A stretch of 64,000 bases of DNA, from the NCBI RefSeq assembly GCF_000176135.1, contig NZ_ACZN01000015.1, forward strand, positions 372,001 through 436,000. Direction: 5' to 3'. The notes beneath the pieces were generated by a model, which saw only the letters and a list, made by a program, of their open reading frames with translations, ran no database searches and was not told where the DNA came from. The translations under genes and the position numbers were made by a program. Below, in pieces: positions 32,105 through 43,913 of this stretch. Source of the DNA: Vibrio coralliilyticus ATCC BAA-450. Lineage in GTDB: Bacteria; Pseudomonadota; Gammaproteobacteria; Enterobacterales; Vibrionaceae. Position 1 is the first letter of the stretch. Every line of letters starts with the position of its first letter.

Positions 32105-33793
32105 TTAGCTAGCCTTTGCCAAGTTTGCATCATTCTCTTCACGCAAAACACGGCGTAGTATCTTACCGACATTGGTTTTCGGTAATTCATCTTTGAATTC
32201 AACTAGCTTAGGCACTTTATAGCCCGTCAGGTGCTGACGACAGTGAGCAATGAGCTCGTCTTTCGTCAGGCTTGGGTCTCGCTTGACAACGTAAATTTTC
32301 ACGAGCTCACCCGACACTTCATGCGGCTGACCAATCGCTGCGACTTCCAGTACTTTTCCATGCAGTGCCACGACATCTTCAATCTCATTTGGGTACACGT
32401 TAAAGCCGGACACCAGAATCATGTCTTTTTTGCGATCCACAATGTGAATCAAACCTTGCTCATCAAACTTAACGATATCGCCCGTCGACAGCCATCCTTC
32501 ACTATTAATGACTTCTTTGCTGGCTTCTGGTCTTTGCCAATAACCTTGCATCACTTGAGGGCCACGAACCTGCAGTTCACCAACTTCAGTATTCGGTACA
32601 GGATTCCCTTCATCATCAACAATACGCACTTCTGTAGAAGGGACAGGCAAACCAATTGCACCTGTGTATTCTGTGAGGTCATATGGGTTCACCGTCACCA
32701 AAGGTGAACATTCGGTAAGACCATAACCTTCTAATAGGTGTACACCAGTTGTCTTCTTCCACTGCTCAGCAACCGCACGTTGAACGGCCATACCGCCACC
32801 TACCGCTAACTTTAGATTGCTAAAGTCCAGCTCGTGGAAATCTTCATTATTGACCAAAGCATTGAACAGCGTGTTCACACCGGTAATTGCAGTGAACGGA
32901 CACTTTTGTAGCTCTTTGACAAAACCTGGGATATCTCTCGGGTTAGTGATCAACAGGTTACGTCCCCCCAGTTCTAGGAACAGTAGGCAGTTCACTGTCA
33001 AAGCAAATACGTGGTAAAGAGGCAGCGCGGTCACAACCACTTCTCGGCCTTCTTCTAATACTGGCCCGTACATTCCCTTGGCCTGCAAAATGTTTGCAAT
33101 CATATTGCTATGAGTCAGGATTGCGCCCTTTGCAACCCCAGTAGTACCGCCGGTGTACTGAAGGAAAGCAATATCATCGCCAGACATGAAAGGCTTAACA
33201 TATTGCAAGCGTCGACCTTTATGCAGTGCCTTACGCATTGAAATCGCCCCTGGTAGGTCATACTTAGGCACCATGCCTTTCACGTACTTAACCACAAAGT
33301 CGACCAATGTGCCTTTAGCACGTGGAAGCATCTGACCTAAGCTGGTCAGTACAACATGCTTAACAGGAGTATTGTCTACGATTTGCTCTAATGTATTCGC
33401 AAAGTTAGATACGATTACAATCGCTTTCGCACCAGAGTCATTTAGCTGGTGTTCAAGTTCACGTGGCGTGTATAGAGGGTTCACATTAACAGCGATCAGA
33501 CCTGCACGCAGGACGCCAAACAATGCCACTGGGTATTGCAGAAGGTTTGGCATCATCAAAGCAACGCGGTCGCCTTTTTCCAGCTTAAGTTCGTTCTGTA
33601 GGTAAGCAGCAAAAGCGCGGCTACGCTCTTCAAGCTTACGAAATGTCATTACCGAGCCCATGTTCATAAAGGCAGGCTGATCAGCATATTTCTGTACTGA
33701 CTGCTCAAACATTTCCACCAATGACGGATATTGATCAGGGTTGATATGCTCAGGCACATCACTTGGATAGCGTGATAACCAAGGTTTATCCAC
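32105..33793 (-). CDS. fadD: Long-chain-fatty-acid--CoA ligase
   Basis: The 562-residue adenylate-forming enzyme activates exogenous fatty acids to acyl-CoA at the inner membrane. ATP/AMP signatures are [18 protein letters not shown] (about 212-229), [11 protein letters not shown], and [12 protein letters not shown] plus [20 protein letters not shown] (FACS motif). The start is GTG at 33793, eight bases after AGGAG. In enterics fadD is repressed by FadR; no good FadR palindrome is visible in the 110 bases upstream here. Confidence 0.96.
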   Translation of the reverse strand: MDKPWLSRYPSDVPEHINPDQYPSLVEMFEQSVQKYADQPAFMNMGSVMTFRKLEERSRAFAAYLQNELKLEKGDRVALMMPNLLQYPVALFGVLRAGLIAVNVNPLYTPRELEHQLNDSGAKAIVIVSNFANTLEQIVDNTPVKHVVLTSLGQMLPRAKGTLVDFVVKYVKGMVPKYDLPGAISMRKALHKGRRLQYVKPFMSGDDIAFLQYTGGTTGVAKGAILTHSNMIANILQAKGMYGPVLEEGREVVVTALPLYHVFALTVNCLLFLELGGRNLLITNPRDIPGFVKELQKCPFTAITGVNTLFNALVNNEDFHELDFSNLKLAVGGGMAVQRAVAEQWKKTTGVHLLEGYGLTECSPLVTVNPYDLTEYTGAIGLPVPSTEVRIVDDEGNPVPNTEVGELQVRGPQVMQGYWQRPEASKEVINSEGWLSTGDIVKFDEQGLIHIVDRKKDMILVSGFNVYPNEIEDVVALHGKVLEVAAIGQPHEVSGELVKIYVVKRDPSLTKDELIAHCRQHLTGYKVPKLVEFKDELPKTNVGKILRRVLREENDANLAKAS

Positions 33794-33903
33794 GGTAATA
33801 CTCCTCGAATTAAGCTGACTGTTGTCGACGAAACGCCGTGTTTTTACTGACGACTATTACAACACAGGCAAAGGGGTTGAGCACGAAAGACTCAAACACT
33901 TGT

Positions 33904-34761
33904 TTAAATTTTGTTAACTAAGCCAAAAATTAGGTTAGATACTCTAGAAGGGACTTGTAGATGGCAGTGATGTCCACCCTCAACCGTAAAAATTTCGGCC
34001 GGATTAGGAGTGTCATCCTGTGTTTTCTGCAAGTGGGAGAAACCTTGTTCGCCTAGCACAACAATCTGCGGACAGGTGATCTGTCGGCTGATTGATTGTG
34101 CATGCTCAAATGACATGCGATACAAAGACTGGCTTTGTAATTTCTCATCGTGGCGCCATATCCAACCATCATTGGTCTTTACCAATCCTCGCTGGACGAT
34201 GGGTCTGATAAGGTCAGAAGCAATTTGATTAACCTTAGCCCTGACTTCAATAGCAGTGGCATCAGACTCAAATGCTCTGGTTGGTTTGCTACGAATTCTC
34301 TGACGACTCAAAACGCCTTCTCTCAAACGAGAAACCGTTTCGCTCTCTTCTTCCGCCAAAGGCCCGTGCCCTTCTATCTGAACCAATCCACTGATCTGTT
34401 CAGGAAAGGCGGCACTATAGCAACTTGCAATCAAAGCACCAAGAGAATGACCAACCAACACCAGTCTGTTTGGCGATAAGTTAGCCAAAAACTGATAAAC
34501 ATCGTCAATATAGTCATGAAATGGGTAGAAATTACTGCCTGACTTGTGACTGGAATGACCATGACCAGGCAGGTCAATAGCGCACAAGTGCAGTGAAGGG
34601 GCGGATTGATGTAGCTCTTGCATCAAGGATTCAAAGCTGGCGGCATTGTCCAACCAGCCATGAAGGAAAACGATAGAGCAGTCTGCTGTTTGGCTATAAC
34701 CGTATTCGATAGCGGCTAGATGACCTTCAGCTAGCGGGTAACGAGTGTCTCTTCGGGTCAT
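33904..34761 (-). CDS. Alpha/beta-hydrolase
   Basis: The 285-residue hydrolase of the AB_hydrolase_1 type has the oxyanion motif FLHGWLDNAASF, the nucleophile elbow LVGHSLGALIAS and a late GGHHCH histidine. The substrate is unknown; the family includes esterases and lipases. The frame extends to 34830, but the ATG at 34761 overlaps the slp stop as ATGA and gives a normal N-terminus, so the two are co-translated. It lies 110 bases upstream of fadD in the same direction. Confidence 0.85.
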   Translation of the reverse strand: MTRRDTRYPLAEGHLAAIEYGYSQTADCSIVFLHGWLDNAASFESLMQELHQSAPSLHLCAIDLPGHGHSSHKSGSNFYPFHDYIDDVYQFLANLSPNRLVLVGHSLGALIASCYSAAFPEQISGLVQIEGHGPLAEEESETVSRLREGVLSRQRIRSKPTRAFESDATAIEVRAKVNQIASDLIRPIVQRGLVKTNDGWIWRHDEKLQSQSLYRMSFEHAQSISRQITCPQIVVLGEQGFSHLQKTQDDTPNPAEIFTVEGGHHCHLQVPSRVSNLIFGLVNKI

Positions 34762-35315
34762 TTGACTTCTTGGATCACTTTGCCCTGTCTGGTACCTCGG
34801 GTGAGGTCGCGACAATACAAACTGCGGCAAGGGTACATTGATGGCCCAAAGTCATCGTGCACAATCACACGCTCTTCAATTCGCCACAGATGATAACTCT
34901 TGATCTTCATGACTGGAAAATCATAGCTATATTCACCCACTTTGGCAGCTTCAGTGCCACTGCTATCACCGAGCAAGGTAATCAATCGCCCTTCTGACAG
35001 CGTTACTGGGTCGGCGAAACCGGTGATGTAGCCTACGAATCGGCCTTGAGGTTCTTGGTCAATATCAGGCTTACCATTGGAACTGATGGGTAAATTAACG
35101 ACTTCCACTCGCGTCTTGTCTTTCAGGTTAGTCACACTGGCAATCACACCGCCCAAGCGAAGTTCCTGCTTTTTTGCTGTAGAAGCTTGCCAGCCGGAGT
35201 AATCCGTTTGTAGGTCTGGGTTATCTGACGCGAGGTTTTCTGGAAGAGTACTGCACGCGGTAAGTGCAACAAGCACACTGGCCATAGAAACAAGTTTAAA
35301 AACACGTGGCATCAT
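34758..35315 (-). CDS. slp: Slp-family outer-membrane lipoprotein
   Basis: The 185-residue protein starts with a lipoprotein signal whose lipobox LTAC puts the lipidated cysteine at about residue 21. The body matches the Slp starvation lipoprotein family (GGVIASV, PQGRFVGYITGFADPVTLSEGRLITLLG). E. coli Slp is a stationary-phase outer-membrane lipoprotein. Two tandem ATGs (35315, 35312) are possible. Overlaps the hydrolase start. Confidence 0.88.
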   Translation of the reverse strand: MMPRVFKLVSMASVLVALTACSTLPENLASDNPDLQTDYSGWQASTAKKQELRLGGVIASVTNLKDKTRVEVVNLPISSNGKPDIDQEPQGRFVGYITGFADPVTLSEGRLITLLGDSSGTEAAKVGEYSYDFPVMKIKSYHLWRIEERVIVHDDFGPSMYPCRSLYCRDLTRGTRQGKVIQEVK

Positions 35316-35334
35316 AAGGACTTACCAAAAAGGG

Positions 35335-35637
35335 TTATATATAAATATCGACACCTAACAGCTGCGATAGTTCATCACGCTTAGACTGATTCATCACATT
35401 CATATACTCTTCCATCGCTTTGCGGCCCTGCCCTTCTGGCAAGTCGTATTGCACTTGAGCTTTATGAATGTCTGACTCATTTACGTGACGGATAGAATGC
35501 GCCACCGCGTTGGCGACTTTGGATGGCTGGCCAACGGATGACTTCTCCTGAGATTTTTTTACCTCATTCTTTTTTCCGGTTTTATTGGCCTTATTCGGTC
35601 CCGGAACCGAAGGAGGCAATCCATTAATCGAAACCAT
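35335..35637 (-). CDS. Hypothetical 100-residue protein
   Basis: I do not recognise a family. The N-terminal half (1-45) is low-complexity, rich in Pro, Lys, Ser and Asn, and probably disordered. The C-terminal half (about 50-100) is predicted helical, with QGRKAMEEYMNVMNQSKRDELSQLLGVDIYI. There is no signal peptide or membrane span. It is tightly placed between tsaB (20 bases) and slp (19 bases), so it is very likely expressed. A small adaptor or regulator is a guess only. Confidence 0.7.
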   Translation of the reverse strand: MVSINGLPPSVPGPNKANKTGKKNEVKKSQEKSSVGQPSKVANAVAHSIRHVNESDIHKAQVQYDLPEGQGRKAMEEYMNVMNQSKRDELSQLLGVDIYI

Positions 35638-35657
35638 ACTATCCGTCTAATTACACC

Positions 35658-36359
35658 TTATTCTCTGCCTGGCAATTTCTTCCATGCTACGGTATCACGC
35701 AGATACACAGGGCTGGCATCTTCTACCGTCACGGTGTTACCCTGCTCCAATTCGAATTTCGCCAGTGCGACGATATCTTCGGCATCAGGGAAAAGAACCT
35801 CTCCCGCCGCGACTTCAAATTTCAGCTCAGCTAGCGCTTCCTGATACGCTTCCCAACCCGTTCCTGCAGTCAACCAGCGTTGTTCATCACTTTGGCTATT
35901 TTCAGCCAAAACCGCAGGTGGAATAACACATTCGGCATCAGTAGCCATCCAAGTGCCATCTTCTTGACGCGAAAAACGACCCCAGTAGACTTCGCTCATA
36001 CGTGCGTCAATCGCACACGCCACGTGGCTTACACCGTGTTTACGGTAACTACCTTGAGCCATTGCTTGCAATGTTGAAACACCAATCATAGGCAGATCAG
36101 CACCGAACGCTAAACCCTGTGCAATACCAATGCCAATGCGGACACCTGTAAAGCTACCCGGTCCACGACCAAACGCGAGCGCGTCAAGTTCAGCTAGAGT
36201 GAGCCCCGCTTCTTTCAGCACTTCATCTACCATAGGGAGAATCTTTTTGGTGTGGTCTCGCGGTGCTACTTCACTGCGAACATAGATCTGGTCATTAACT
36301 AGCAATGCAACAGAGCAGTTCTCTGTTGCCGTGTCTAAGGCAAGAATTTTTGCGCTCAT
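35658..36359 (-). CDS. tsaB: tRNA threonylcarbamoyladenosine biosynthesis protein TsaB
   Basis: A 233-residue ASKHA-fold protein starting [15 protein letters not shown], with [13 protein letters not shown] in the middle and the C-terminal PVYLRD. TsaB partners TsaD and TsaE to transfer threonylcarbamoyl to A37 of ANN-decoding tRNAs. It lies 12 bases after yoaA and precedes the small hypothetical gene. Confidence 0.95.
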   Translation of the reverse strand: MSAKILALDTATENCSVALLVNDQIYVRSEVAPRDHTKKILPMVDEVLKEAGLTLAELDALAFGRGPGSFTGVRIGIGIAQGLAFGADLPMIGVSTLQAMAQGSYRKHGVSHVACAIDARMSEVYWGRFSRQEDGTWMATDAECVIPPAVLAENSQSDEQRWLTAGTGWEAYQEALAELKFEVAAGEVLFPDAEDIVALAKFELEQGNTVTVEDASPVYLRDTVAWKKLPGRE

Positions 36360-36371
36360 TGAATTCTCTGA

Positions 36372-38297
36372 TTATTCGGTTGTTTCTGAAATTTGTTTAA
36401 GGAAATCCTGCACTAACTCTAAATCCCGTGTTCGAGGAATTGGAGGTAAGCTGGCAAGGAATACGCCGCCATATTCGCGCGTCACCAATCGATTATCACA
36501 AATGATCAGCGCACCTTTGTCCTTCTTATCTCGGATTAAGCGACCAACCCCCTGCTTGAGGGTAATCACAGCATCCGGCATCTGAACCTGAGAAAATGGA
36601 TCCCCGCCTTTAAGCTGGCAATCTTCTATCCGCGCCTTAAGCAACGGATCATCAGGTGCAGTGAAAGGTAATTTGTCGATAATAACACAGCTCAGGGTGT
36701 CACCTCTAACATCAATCCCTTCCCAAAATGCTCCGGTCGCCACCAGCAAAGCATTACCCAGCTCCATAAACTCTGCCAGTGTTTTTTGTTTACTGGTTTC
36801 CCCTTGCAGCAGCACCGGAATACTCAAGCACTCACGGAACCTTTCACCAAGCTCTCGCATCATGCTATGAGAGGTACAAAGGAAAAAACAGCGACCCTGA
36901 TTCTGTTCAATCAAAGGGCTGAGCATGCGAACAAGCTTATCCGCCATCCCCGGACTATTCGGCTCAGGAAGATAACGCGGAACGCATAGCCTTGCCTGAC
37001 TTTGATAATCAAATGGGCTTGGCAAAGACATTTCCGTTTGAGGTTTTAGACCCAGTCGAGAAGTAAAATGACCGAAGTCCCCTTTTACCCCCAAGGTAGC
37101 GGAAGTAAATATCCACGCCCCTTGCTTTAGCTCGATCTGTTCCTGAAATTTGTCTGATACCGAAAGCGGAGTGATATGAAGGCTAAAATGACGCGGGGTC
37201 GTATCGTACCAGTAAGAGTATCCCGTAATGGAAACTTCACAAATTCGCTCTAATCGAGCTTGAATCGTGCTGGCCCGTTCATACGCCGTATCCAACAACT
37301 GGCTTCTACCCAGCGCTAATTTGAGCACTTCGAGACAAAAATCCAGCGACTCACGTAATCTTTCTAATTCTCTGGCAATTGAGGGAGACTGAATCGCTTC
37401 ACGCCAGTTACCACGAAAACCTGGTTCACCGAGGGCAATTCTTAAGTCCATCGCACTTTGCAGCAATTTCTCACTGATCTTCTGCAATTGGCGCATGTCT
37501 TTCGCTTCGGTGCGATAGCCAATTTCAATATCCTTGGATAGCTCCTGAATCTGACGACTGGACAGAGACTGGCCAAAGTACTGACTGGCAATATCAGGTA
37601 GCTGATGAGCTTCGTCGAAGATAAACACTTCTGCTTCTGGTATCAGTTCCCCAAACCCCGTTTCTTTTATCGCTAAATCTGCCAAAAACAGGTGATGATT
37701 GACGACCACTACATCCGCATCCATGGCTTTTTTGCGAGCCTTAAGAACAAAGCAATCTTGATAACTTGGACACTCTTTACCTAAGCAATTGTCGTTGGTT
37801 GAAGTGATTGTTGGGATCACTGGGCTGTCTTCAGCGATTTCGTCACAGTCGCCTAAATCCCCACTTTTGGTCTCGCTCGCCCATGAGCGCACTTTAACCA
37901 ACTGGCTAAGCAGTGTTGGATCCGCATGATGTCCATGACTCTCCACCATTTGGCGGCTAAGGCGATCTAAACACAAATAGTTTGCTCGACCTTTAAGTAA
38001 CGCCACTTGCCCGTAAAAGCCCAAGGCATCTGTCATTAAAGGTAAATCACGATGGAACAACTGTTCCTGCAGGTTTTTCGAGCCCGTGCTGATGATGGTT
38101 TTTTTGCCACTCAGCAGAGCTGGAACTAAATAAGCGAAGGTTTTCCCCGTTCCGGTTCCTGCTTCAATGACCACTTGCTGGTCGCTTTTTATCGCTTTAA
38201 CCACAGATTCAGCCATATCTAGCTGAGCCTGTCGTGGTTGGAACCCAGGAATCGCTTTACCTAGAGCACCATCTGCTGAGAACGTTTTAGAGATCAT
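36372..38297 (-). CDS. yoaA: ATP-dependent DNA helicase YoaA (DinG/XPD family)
   Basis: The 641-residue superfamily-2 helicase has Walker A AGTGTGKT (46-53), an iron-sulfur cysteine set (C-x-DR ... CLGKECPSYQDCF), the DEAH box in FIFDEAHQLPDI, and the C-terminal motif GVGRLIRDKKDKG. YoaA works with the Pol III chi subunit in repair of blocked forks. The ATG at 38297 is used; the frame reaches a TTG at 38300. The gene leads the yoaA-tsaB-hypothetical-slp-hydrolase run. Confidence 0.94.
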   Translation of the reverse strand: MISKTFSADGALGKAIPGFQPRQAQLDMAESVVKAIKSDQQVVIEAGTGTGKTFAYLVPALLSGKKTIISTGSKNLQEQLFHRDLPLMTDALGFYGQVALLKGRANYLCLDRLSRQMVESHGHHADPTLLSQLVKVRSWASETKSGDLGDCDEIAEDSPVIPTITSTNDNCLGKECPSYQDCFVLKARKKAMDADVVVVNHHLFLADLAIKETGFGELIPEAEVFIFDEAHQLPDIASQYFGQSLSSRQIQELSKDIEIGYRTEAKDMRQLQKISEKLLQSAMDLRIALGEPGFRGNWREAIQSPSIARELERLRESLDFCLEVLKLALGRSQLLDTAYERASTIQARLERICEVSITGYSYWYDTTPRHFSLHITPLSVSDKFQEQIELKQGAWIFTSATLGVKGDFGHFTSRLGLKPQTEMSLPSPFDYQSQARLCVPRYLPEPNSPGMADKLVRMLSPLIEQNQGRCFFLCTSHSMMRELGERFRECLSIPVLLQGETSKQKTLAEFMELGNALLVATGAFWEGIDVRGDTLSCVIIDKLPFTAPDDPLLKARIEDCQLKGGDPFSQVQMPDAVITLKQGVGRLIRDKKDKGALIICDNRLVTREYGGVFLASLPPIPRTRDLELVQDFLKQISETTE

Positions 38298-38418
38298 CAA
38301 AGGCTGTAATTTGAGTTGAACAAGATTAGGAACGAGGGATTATGGCAGGTTTAAAGACGTGGCGCGAATGCAAATCTGATCCGCGCCGATAGGTCACTTT
38401 ATTGATGAGTAAATTGTG

Positions 38419-38619
38419 TTAACGACGGTTGAGATAACGCGATAGCCAAGCGGGACCAGCAAACTCATTCTGACTATCCATCATGGCTCGAGCTGCTTCA
38501 CTGGGCGACGCTTTGTTTTCCCACATTTCATTGAGAAGCTCTTCATTGATTTCGTGGTCACCTAGTAGCGCACTGACTCTTTCGGAATACAACTTACGTG
38601 CTAGTAGATCTTTATCCAT
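38419..38619 (-). CDS. Hypothetical 66-residue acidic/helical protein
   Basis: Not recognised. MDKDLLARKLYSERVSALLG is followed by an acidic helical stretch (EINEELLNEMWEN) and a conserved-looking end (GPAWLSRYLNRR). The ATG at 38619 has AGGTGG five bases upstream and is preferred to the extended frame to 38661. It stands alone, divergent from purU and 121 bases before yoaA. Confidence 0.6.
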   Translation of the reverse strand: MDKDLLARKLYSERVSALLGDHEINEELLNEMWENKASPSEAARAMMDSQNEFAGPAWLSRYLNRR

Positions 38620-38814
38620 ACGTACCACCTGTCGGGCTAAAATCTGACAATTTTTAAACAAATTCGCCGAGCTAATCGGTTAACTCGGATTAATTGTTGA
38701 AACCATCTTGATATTAGTTTAATTGTAGCTTCCATATTGTGGGGCGCTTCACCGTTCAACGCCCGGCAAAAATTTCAGAATACGAAAAAAATAATTCACG
38801 GAAGTTTTAACCCA

Positions 38815-39648
38815 ATGGAAAAGAAAACACTGCTCACTCATTGTACAGATGCACCTGGCTTGATTTCTAAGATCACCAATATCTGTTACAAGCACCAACT
38901 CAACATCATCCACAATAATGAATTTGTCGATAATACCAGCGGCCATTTCTTCATGCGTACTGAGCTGGAAGGTTACTTCAATGATCAAACCTTCCTTGCC
39001 GATCTCGACCAGGCTCTGCCTCAAGGCGCTAAACGAAAGTTGATTGGCCCAAACCGTAAACGCATTGTCATTCTCGTCACCAAAGAAGCGCACTGTATTG
39101 GTGATATCCTAATGAAAAACTACGACGGCAGTCTGGATGTCGATATTGCGGCAGTGGTGGGCAACTACGATACACTACAGAGCCTGACTGAAAAGTTTGA
39201 TATTCCATATCATCATGTGTCTCACGAAGGGCTAAACCGTGAAGAACATGAACAGAAGATGCTTGAAGTCATCGATCAGTACAATGCGGACTATCTGGTT
39301 CTGGCTAAATACATGCGCGTACTAACACCATCATTCGTCGAAAAGTACCACCATAAGATCATTAATATCCACCATAGCTTCCTGCCCGCTTTCATTGGCG
39401 CGAAGCCTTACCAGCAAGCTTACGAGCGAGGCGTTAAGATCATTGGTGCAACAGCGCACTTCGTCACTAATGACCTCGACGAAGGACCAATCATCAAGCA
39501 AGACGTGATTCCGGTCGATCATAACTTTAGCGCGAAAGATATGGCACAAGCAGGACGAGATGTTGAGAAGAATGTACTCAGCAAAGCACTCAATAAGGTG
39601 ATAAACGACCACGTATTTGTCTATGGCAACAAGACTGTTATTCTTTAA
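38815..39648 (+). CDS. purU: Formyltetrahydrofolate deformylase
   Basis: The 277-residue enzyme hydrolyses 10-formyl-THF to THF and formate, balancing one-carbon units and supplying formate for PurT. It has an N-terminal ACT domain (MEKKTLLTHCTDAPGLISKI) and a formyltransferase-like domain with INIHHSFLPAFIGAKPYQQAYERG and the catalytic Asp in LDEGPII. The frame opens at 38737, but the ATG at 38815 with GGAAG upstream gives family length (280 in E. coli). Confidence 0.95.
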   Translation: MEKKTLLTHCTDAPGLISKITNICYKHQLNIIHNNEFVDNTSGHFFMRTELEGYFNDQTFLADLDQALPQGAKRKLIGPNRKRIVILVTKEAHCIGDILMKNYDGSLDVDIAAVVGNYDTLQSLTEKFDIPYHHVSHEGLNREEHEQKMLEVIDQYNADYLVLAKYMRVLTPSFVEKYHHKIINIHHSFLPAFIGAKPYQQAYERGVKIIGATAHFVTNDLDEGPIIKQDVIPVDHNFSAKDMAQAGRDVEKNVLSKALNKVINDHVFVYGNKTVIL

Positions 39649-39664
39649 TCTTGTATCTAAATGC

Positions 39665-39692
39665 AAAAAGACCTCCCATTGGAGGTCTTTTT
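39665..39692 (+). terminator. Terminator of purU (convergent with fadH)
   Basis: AAAAAGACCTCC (39665-39676), CATT, GGAGGTCTTTTT (39681-39692); symmetric tracts, so it may also end fadH. Confidence 0.9.
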
Positions 39693-39718
39693 AATTTCAG
39701 GACTTTATTTCAACCTAC

Positions 39719-41872
<2,154 letters not shown>

Positions 41873-41928
41873 TTATAAGGTCTTAGACTATCAAGGCCTA
41901 TACCTGCGCTAAGCGCAGCGGAGCCCTA

Positions 41929-43779
41929 ATGAAAAAATTATTTAAGTTTATCGGTATGATCTTTAAAGGCATATGGAAGCTGATTACCTTTATTCGTCTT
42001 GCCCTAGTTAATCTTATCTTTCTCGCCACTATCGGTATTATCTACTTCATCTACACCAGCGCAGAATCTCCGGTCCCATCCGTGCCTCAAGAATCCGCTT
42101 TGGTACTGAATATTTCAGGCCCCATTGTTGAGCAATCAAGATACGTTAACCCAATGGACTCTTTCACTGGCTCGCTATTTGGTCAGGATATGCCAAGAGA
42201 AAACGTCTTGTTTGATATTGTTGAGTCAATACGTCATGCCAAAGACGACCCTAAGATCACTGGTATTGTGCTAGCTCTGCGTGACATGCCAGAAACCAAC
42301 CTGACTAAGCTTCGCTACATTGCAAAGGCTCTGAATGAGTTCAAAGCATCAGGAAAGCCTATTTACGCCGCGGGTGAGTTTTACAATCAAAGTCAGTATT
42401 ACCTAGCCAGTTATGCCGACAAGATTTACCTAGCTCCAGATGGCGCTGTGTTGATTAAAGGCTATAGCGCTTACTCGATGTACTACAAGACGCTGTTAGA
42501 AAAGCTCGATGTGAATACTCACGTTTTCCGCGTCGGTACCTACAAATCAGCCATCGAACCTTTTGTACGTGACGACATGTCAGATGCGGCGAAAGAGTCC
42601 GCGTCACGCTGGTTAGGCCAGCTATGGGGAGCCTATGTGGATGACGTTGCCACTAATCGTCAGGTTTCCGCCAAAACGCTCAATCCAACCATGGAAGAGT
42701 TTTTAGGTTTATTAAAAGAACAAGACGGCGACTTGGCTGCTTTGTCTTTGGAGCTTGGCTTGGTAGATGAGCTGGCGACCCGACAACAAGTACGTTCCGA
42801 CTTGACCGAAGTATTTGGTAGTAATGGTGAAGACAGCTACAACTACGTCGATTACTACGAATATCAAACCACAATGAAGCCGAAATTCGATTTGTCGCAA
42901 GATGACATTGCGATTGTCGTTGCTAGCGGTGCCATTATGGACGGTTCCCAACCAAGAGGTGCAACCGGTGGTGATACCGTCGCGGCACTTCTACGTCAAG
43001 CGCGCAATGACGACAAAATCAAAGCTGTTGTTTTACGTGTGGACAGCCCAGGTGGTAGCGCATTCGCTTCCGAAGTGATTCGTAATGAAATCGAAGCGCT
43101 GAAAGAAACTGGCAAACCTGTGGTTGCGTCTATGTCGAGCTTAGCGGCTTCCGGCGGTTACTGGATCTCAATGGGCGCAGATCGAATTGTTGCTCAGCCA
43201 ACGACGTTGACCGGTTCAATCGGCATCTTCAGTGTGATTACAACGTTTGAAAAAGGCCTAAATAAACTCGGCGTATACACTGATGGTGTCGGGACTTCCC
43301 CGTTCTCAGGCGTGGGCATTACCACTGGCTTGTCAGATGGTGCCGCAGATGCCTTCCAAATGGGCATTGAGCACGGCTATCATCGCTTTATCGGCCTAGT
43401 CAGTGAAAGCCGTGAGATTCCATTGAAAGACATGGACAGTATTGCTCAAGGTCGTGTCTGGACGGGCCAAGATGCAGCGAAGTTGGGTCTGGTTGATAAG
43501 ATGGGTGACTTTGACGACGCCGTGAAACTGGCTGCAGAGCTGGCAAAAGTCGAAGATTACAACCTGTACTGGGTAGAAGAGCCACTATCGCCTGCTGAAC
43601 AGTTCATCCAAGACTTCATGAATCAAGTCAAAGTCAATCTTGGTGTCGATGCCAGCGCATTGCTCCCTGCCGCCCTGCAGCCTGTAGCTACACAAGTTGT
43701 TCAGGATGCTAGCCTGCTGGACAGTTTCAATGATCCAAAAGGCCAATATGCGTTCTGTTTAAACTGTCAGGTTCAGTAA
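41929..43779 (+). CDS. sppA: Signal peptide peptidase SppA (protease IV)
   Basis: A 616-residue inner-membrane serine protease (E. coli 618) with one N-terminal anchor (about 20-45) and two tandem S49 domains. The Lys general base is Lys206 (GTYKSAIEPF) and the nucleophile Ser408 (SLAASGGYW). It degrades cleaved signal peptides. GGAG lies about nine bases before the ATG. It precedes ansA in the same direction, as in E. coli, but with its own terminator. Confidence 0.95.
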   Translation: MKKLFKFIGMIFKGIWKLITFIRLALVNLIFLATIGIIYFIYTSAESPVPSVPQESALVLNISGPIVEQSRYVNPMDSFTGSLFGQDMPRENVLFDIVESIRHAKDDPKITGIVLALRDMPETNLTKLRYIAKALNEFKASGKPIYAAGEFYNQSQYYLASYADKIYLAPDGAVLIKGYSAYSMYYKTLLEKLDVNTHVFRVGTYKSAIEPFVRDDMSDAAKESASRWLGQLWGAYVDDVATNRQVSAKTLNPTMEEFLGLLKEQDGDLAALSLELGLVDELATRQQVRSDLTEVFGSNGEDSYNYVDYYEYQTTMKPKFDLSQDDIAIVVASGAIMDGSQPRGATGGDTVAALLRQARNDDKIKAVVLRVDSPGGSAFASEVIRNEIEALKETGKPVVASMSSLAASGGYWISMGADRIVAQPTTLTGSIGIFSVITTFEKGLNKLGVYTDGVGTSPFSGVGITTGLSDGAADAFQMGIEHGYHRFIGLVSESREIPLKDMDSIAQGRVWTGQDAAKLGLVDKMGDFDDAVKLAAELAKVEDYNLYWVEEPLSPAEQFIQDFMNQVKVNLGVDASALLPAALQPVATQVVQDASLLDSFNDPKGQYAFCLNCQVQ

Positions 43780-43819
43780 CGATTGAGCGACTGATTCACA
43801 AACTGGATTAAGTCTATCT

Positions 43820-43849
43820 GGGGTATTCCTGTGCGGGATGCCCCTTTTT
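43820..43849 (+). terminator. Terminator of sppA
   Basis: GGGGTATTCC (43820-43829), loop TGTGC, GGGATGCCCC (43835-43844; includes G-U pairs), then TTTTT. Confidence 0.85.
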
Positions 43850-43913
43850 ATTGCTACTGATTGATATATAATCCCACGCTCTGTTCCCCCTACAATTAAC
43901 TGGTTTCTAAGCA

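Noticed and set aside
33794..33903. FadR operator before fadD
   Set aside because: No sequence close to TGGTCNGACCA is present in the gap on either strand.
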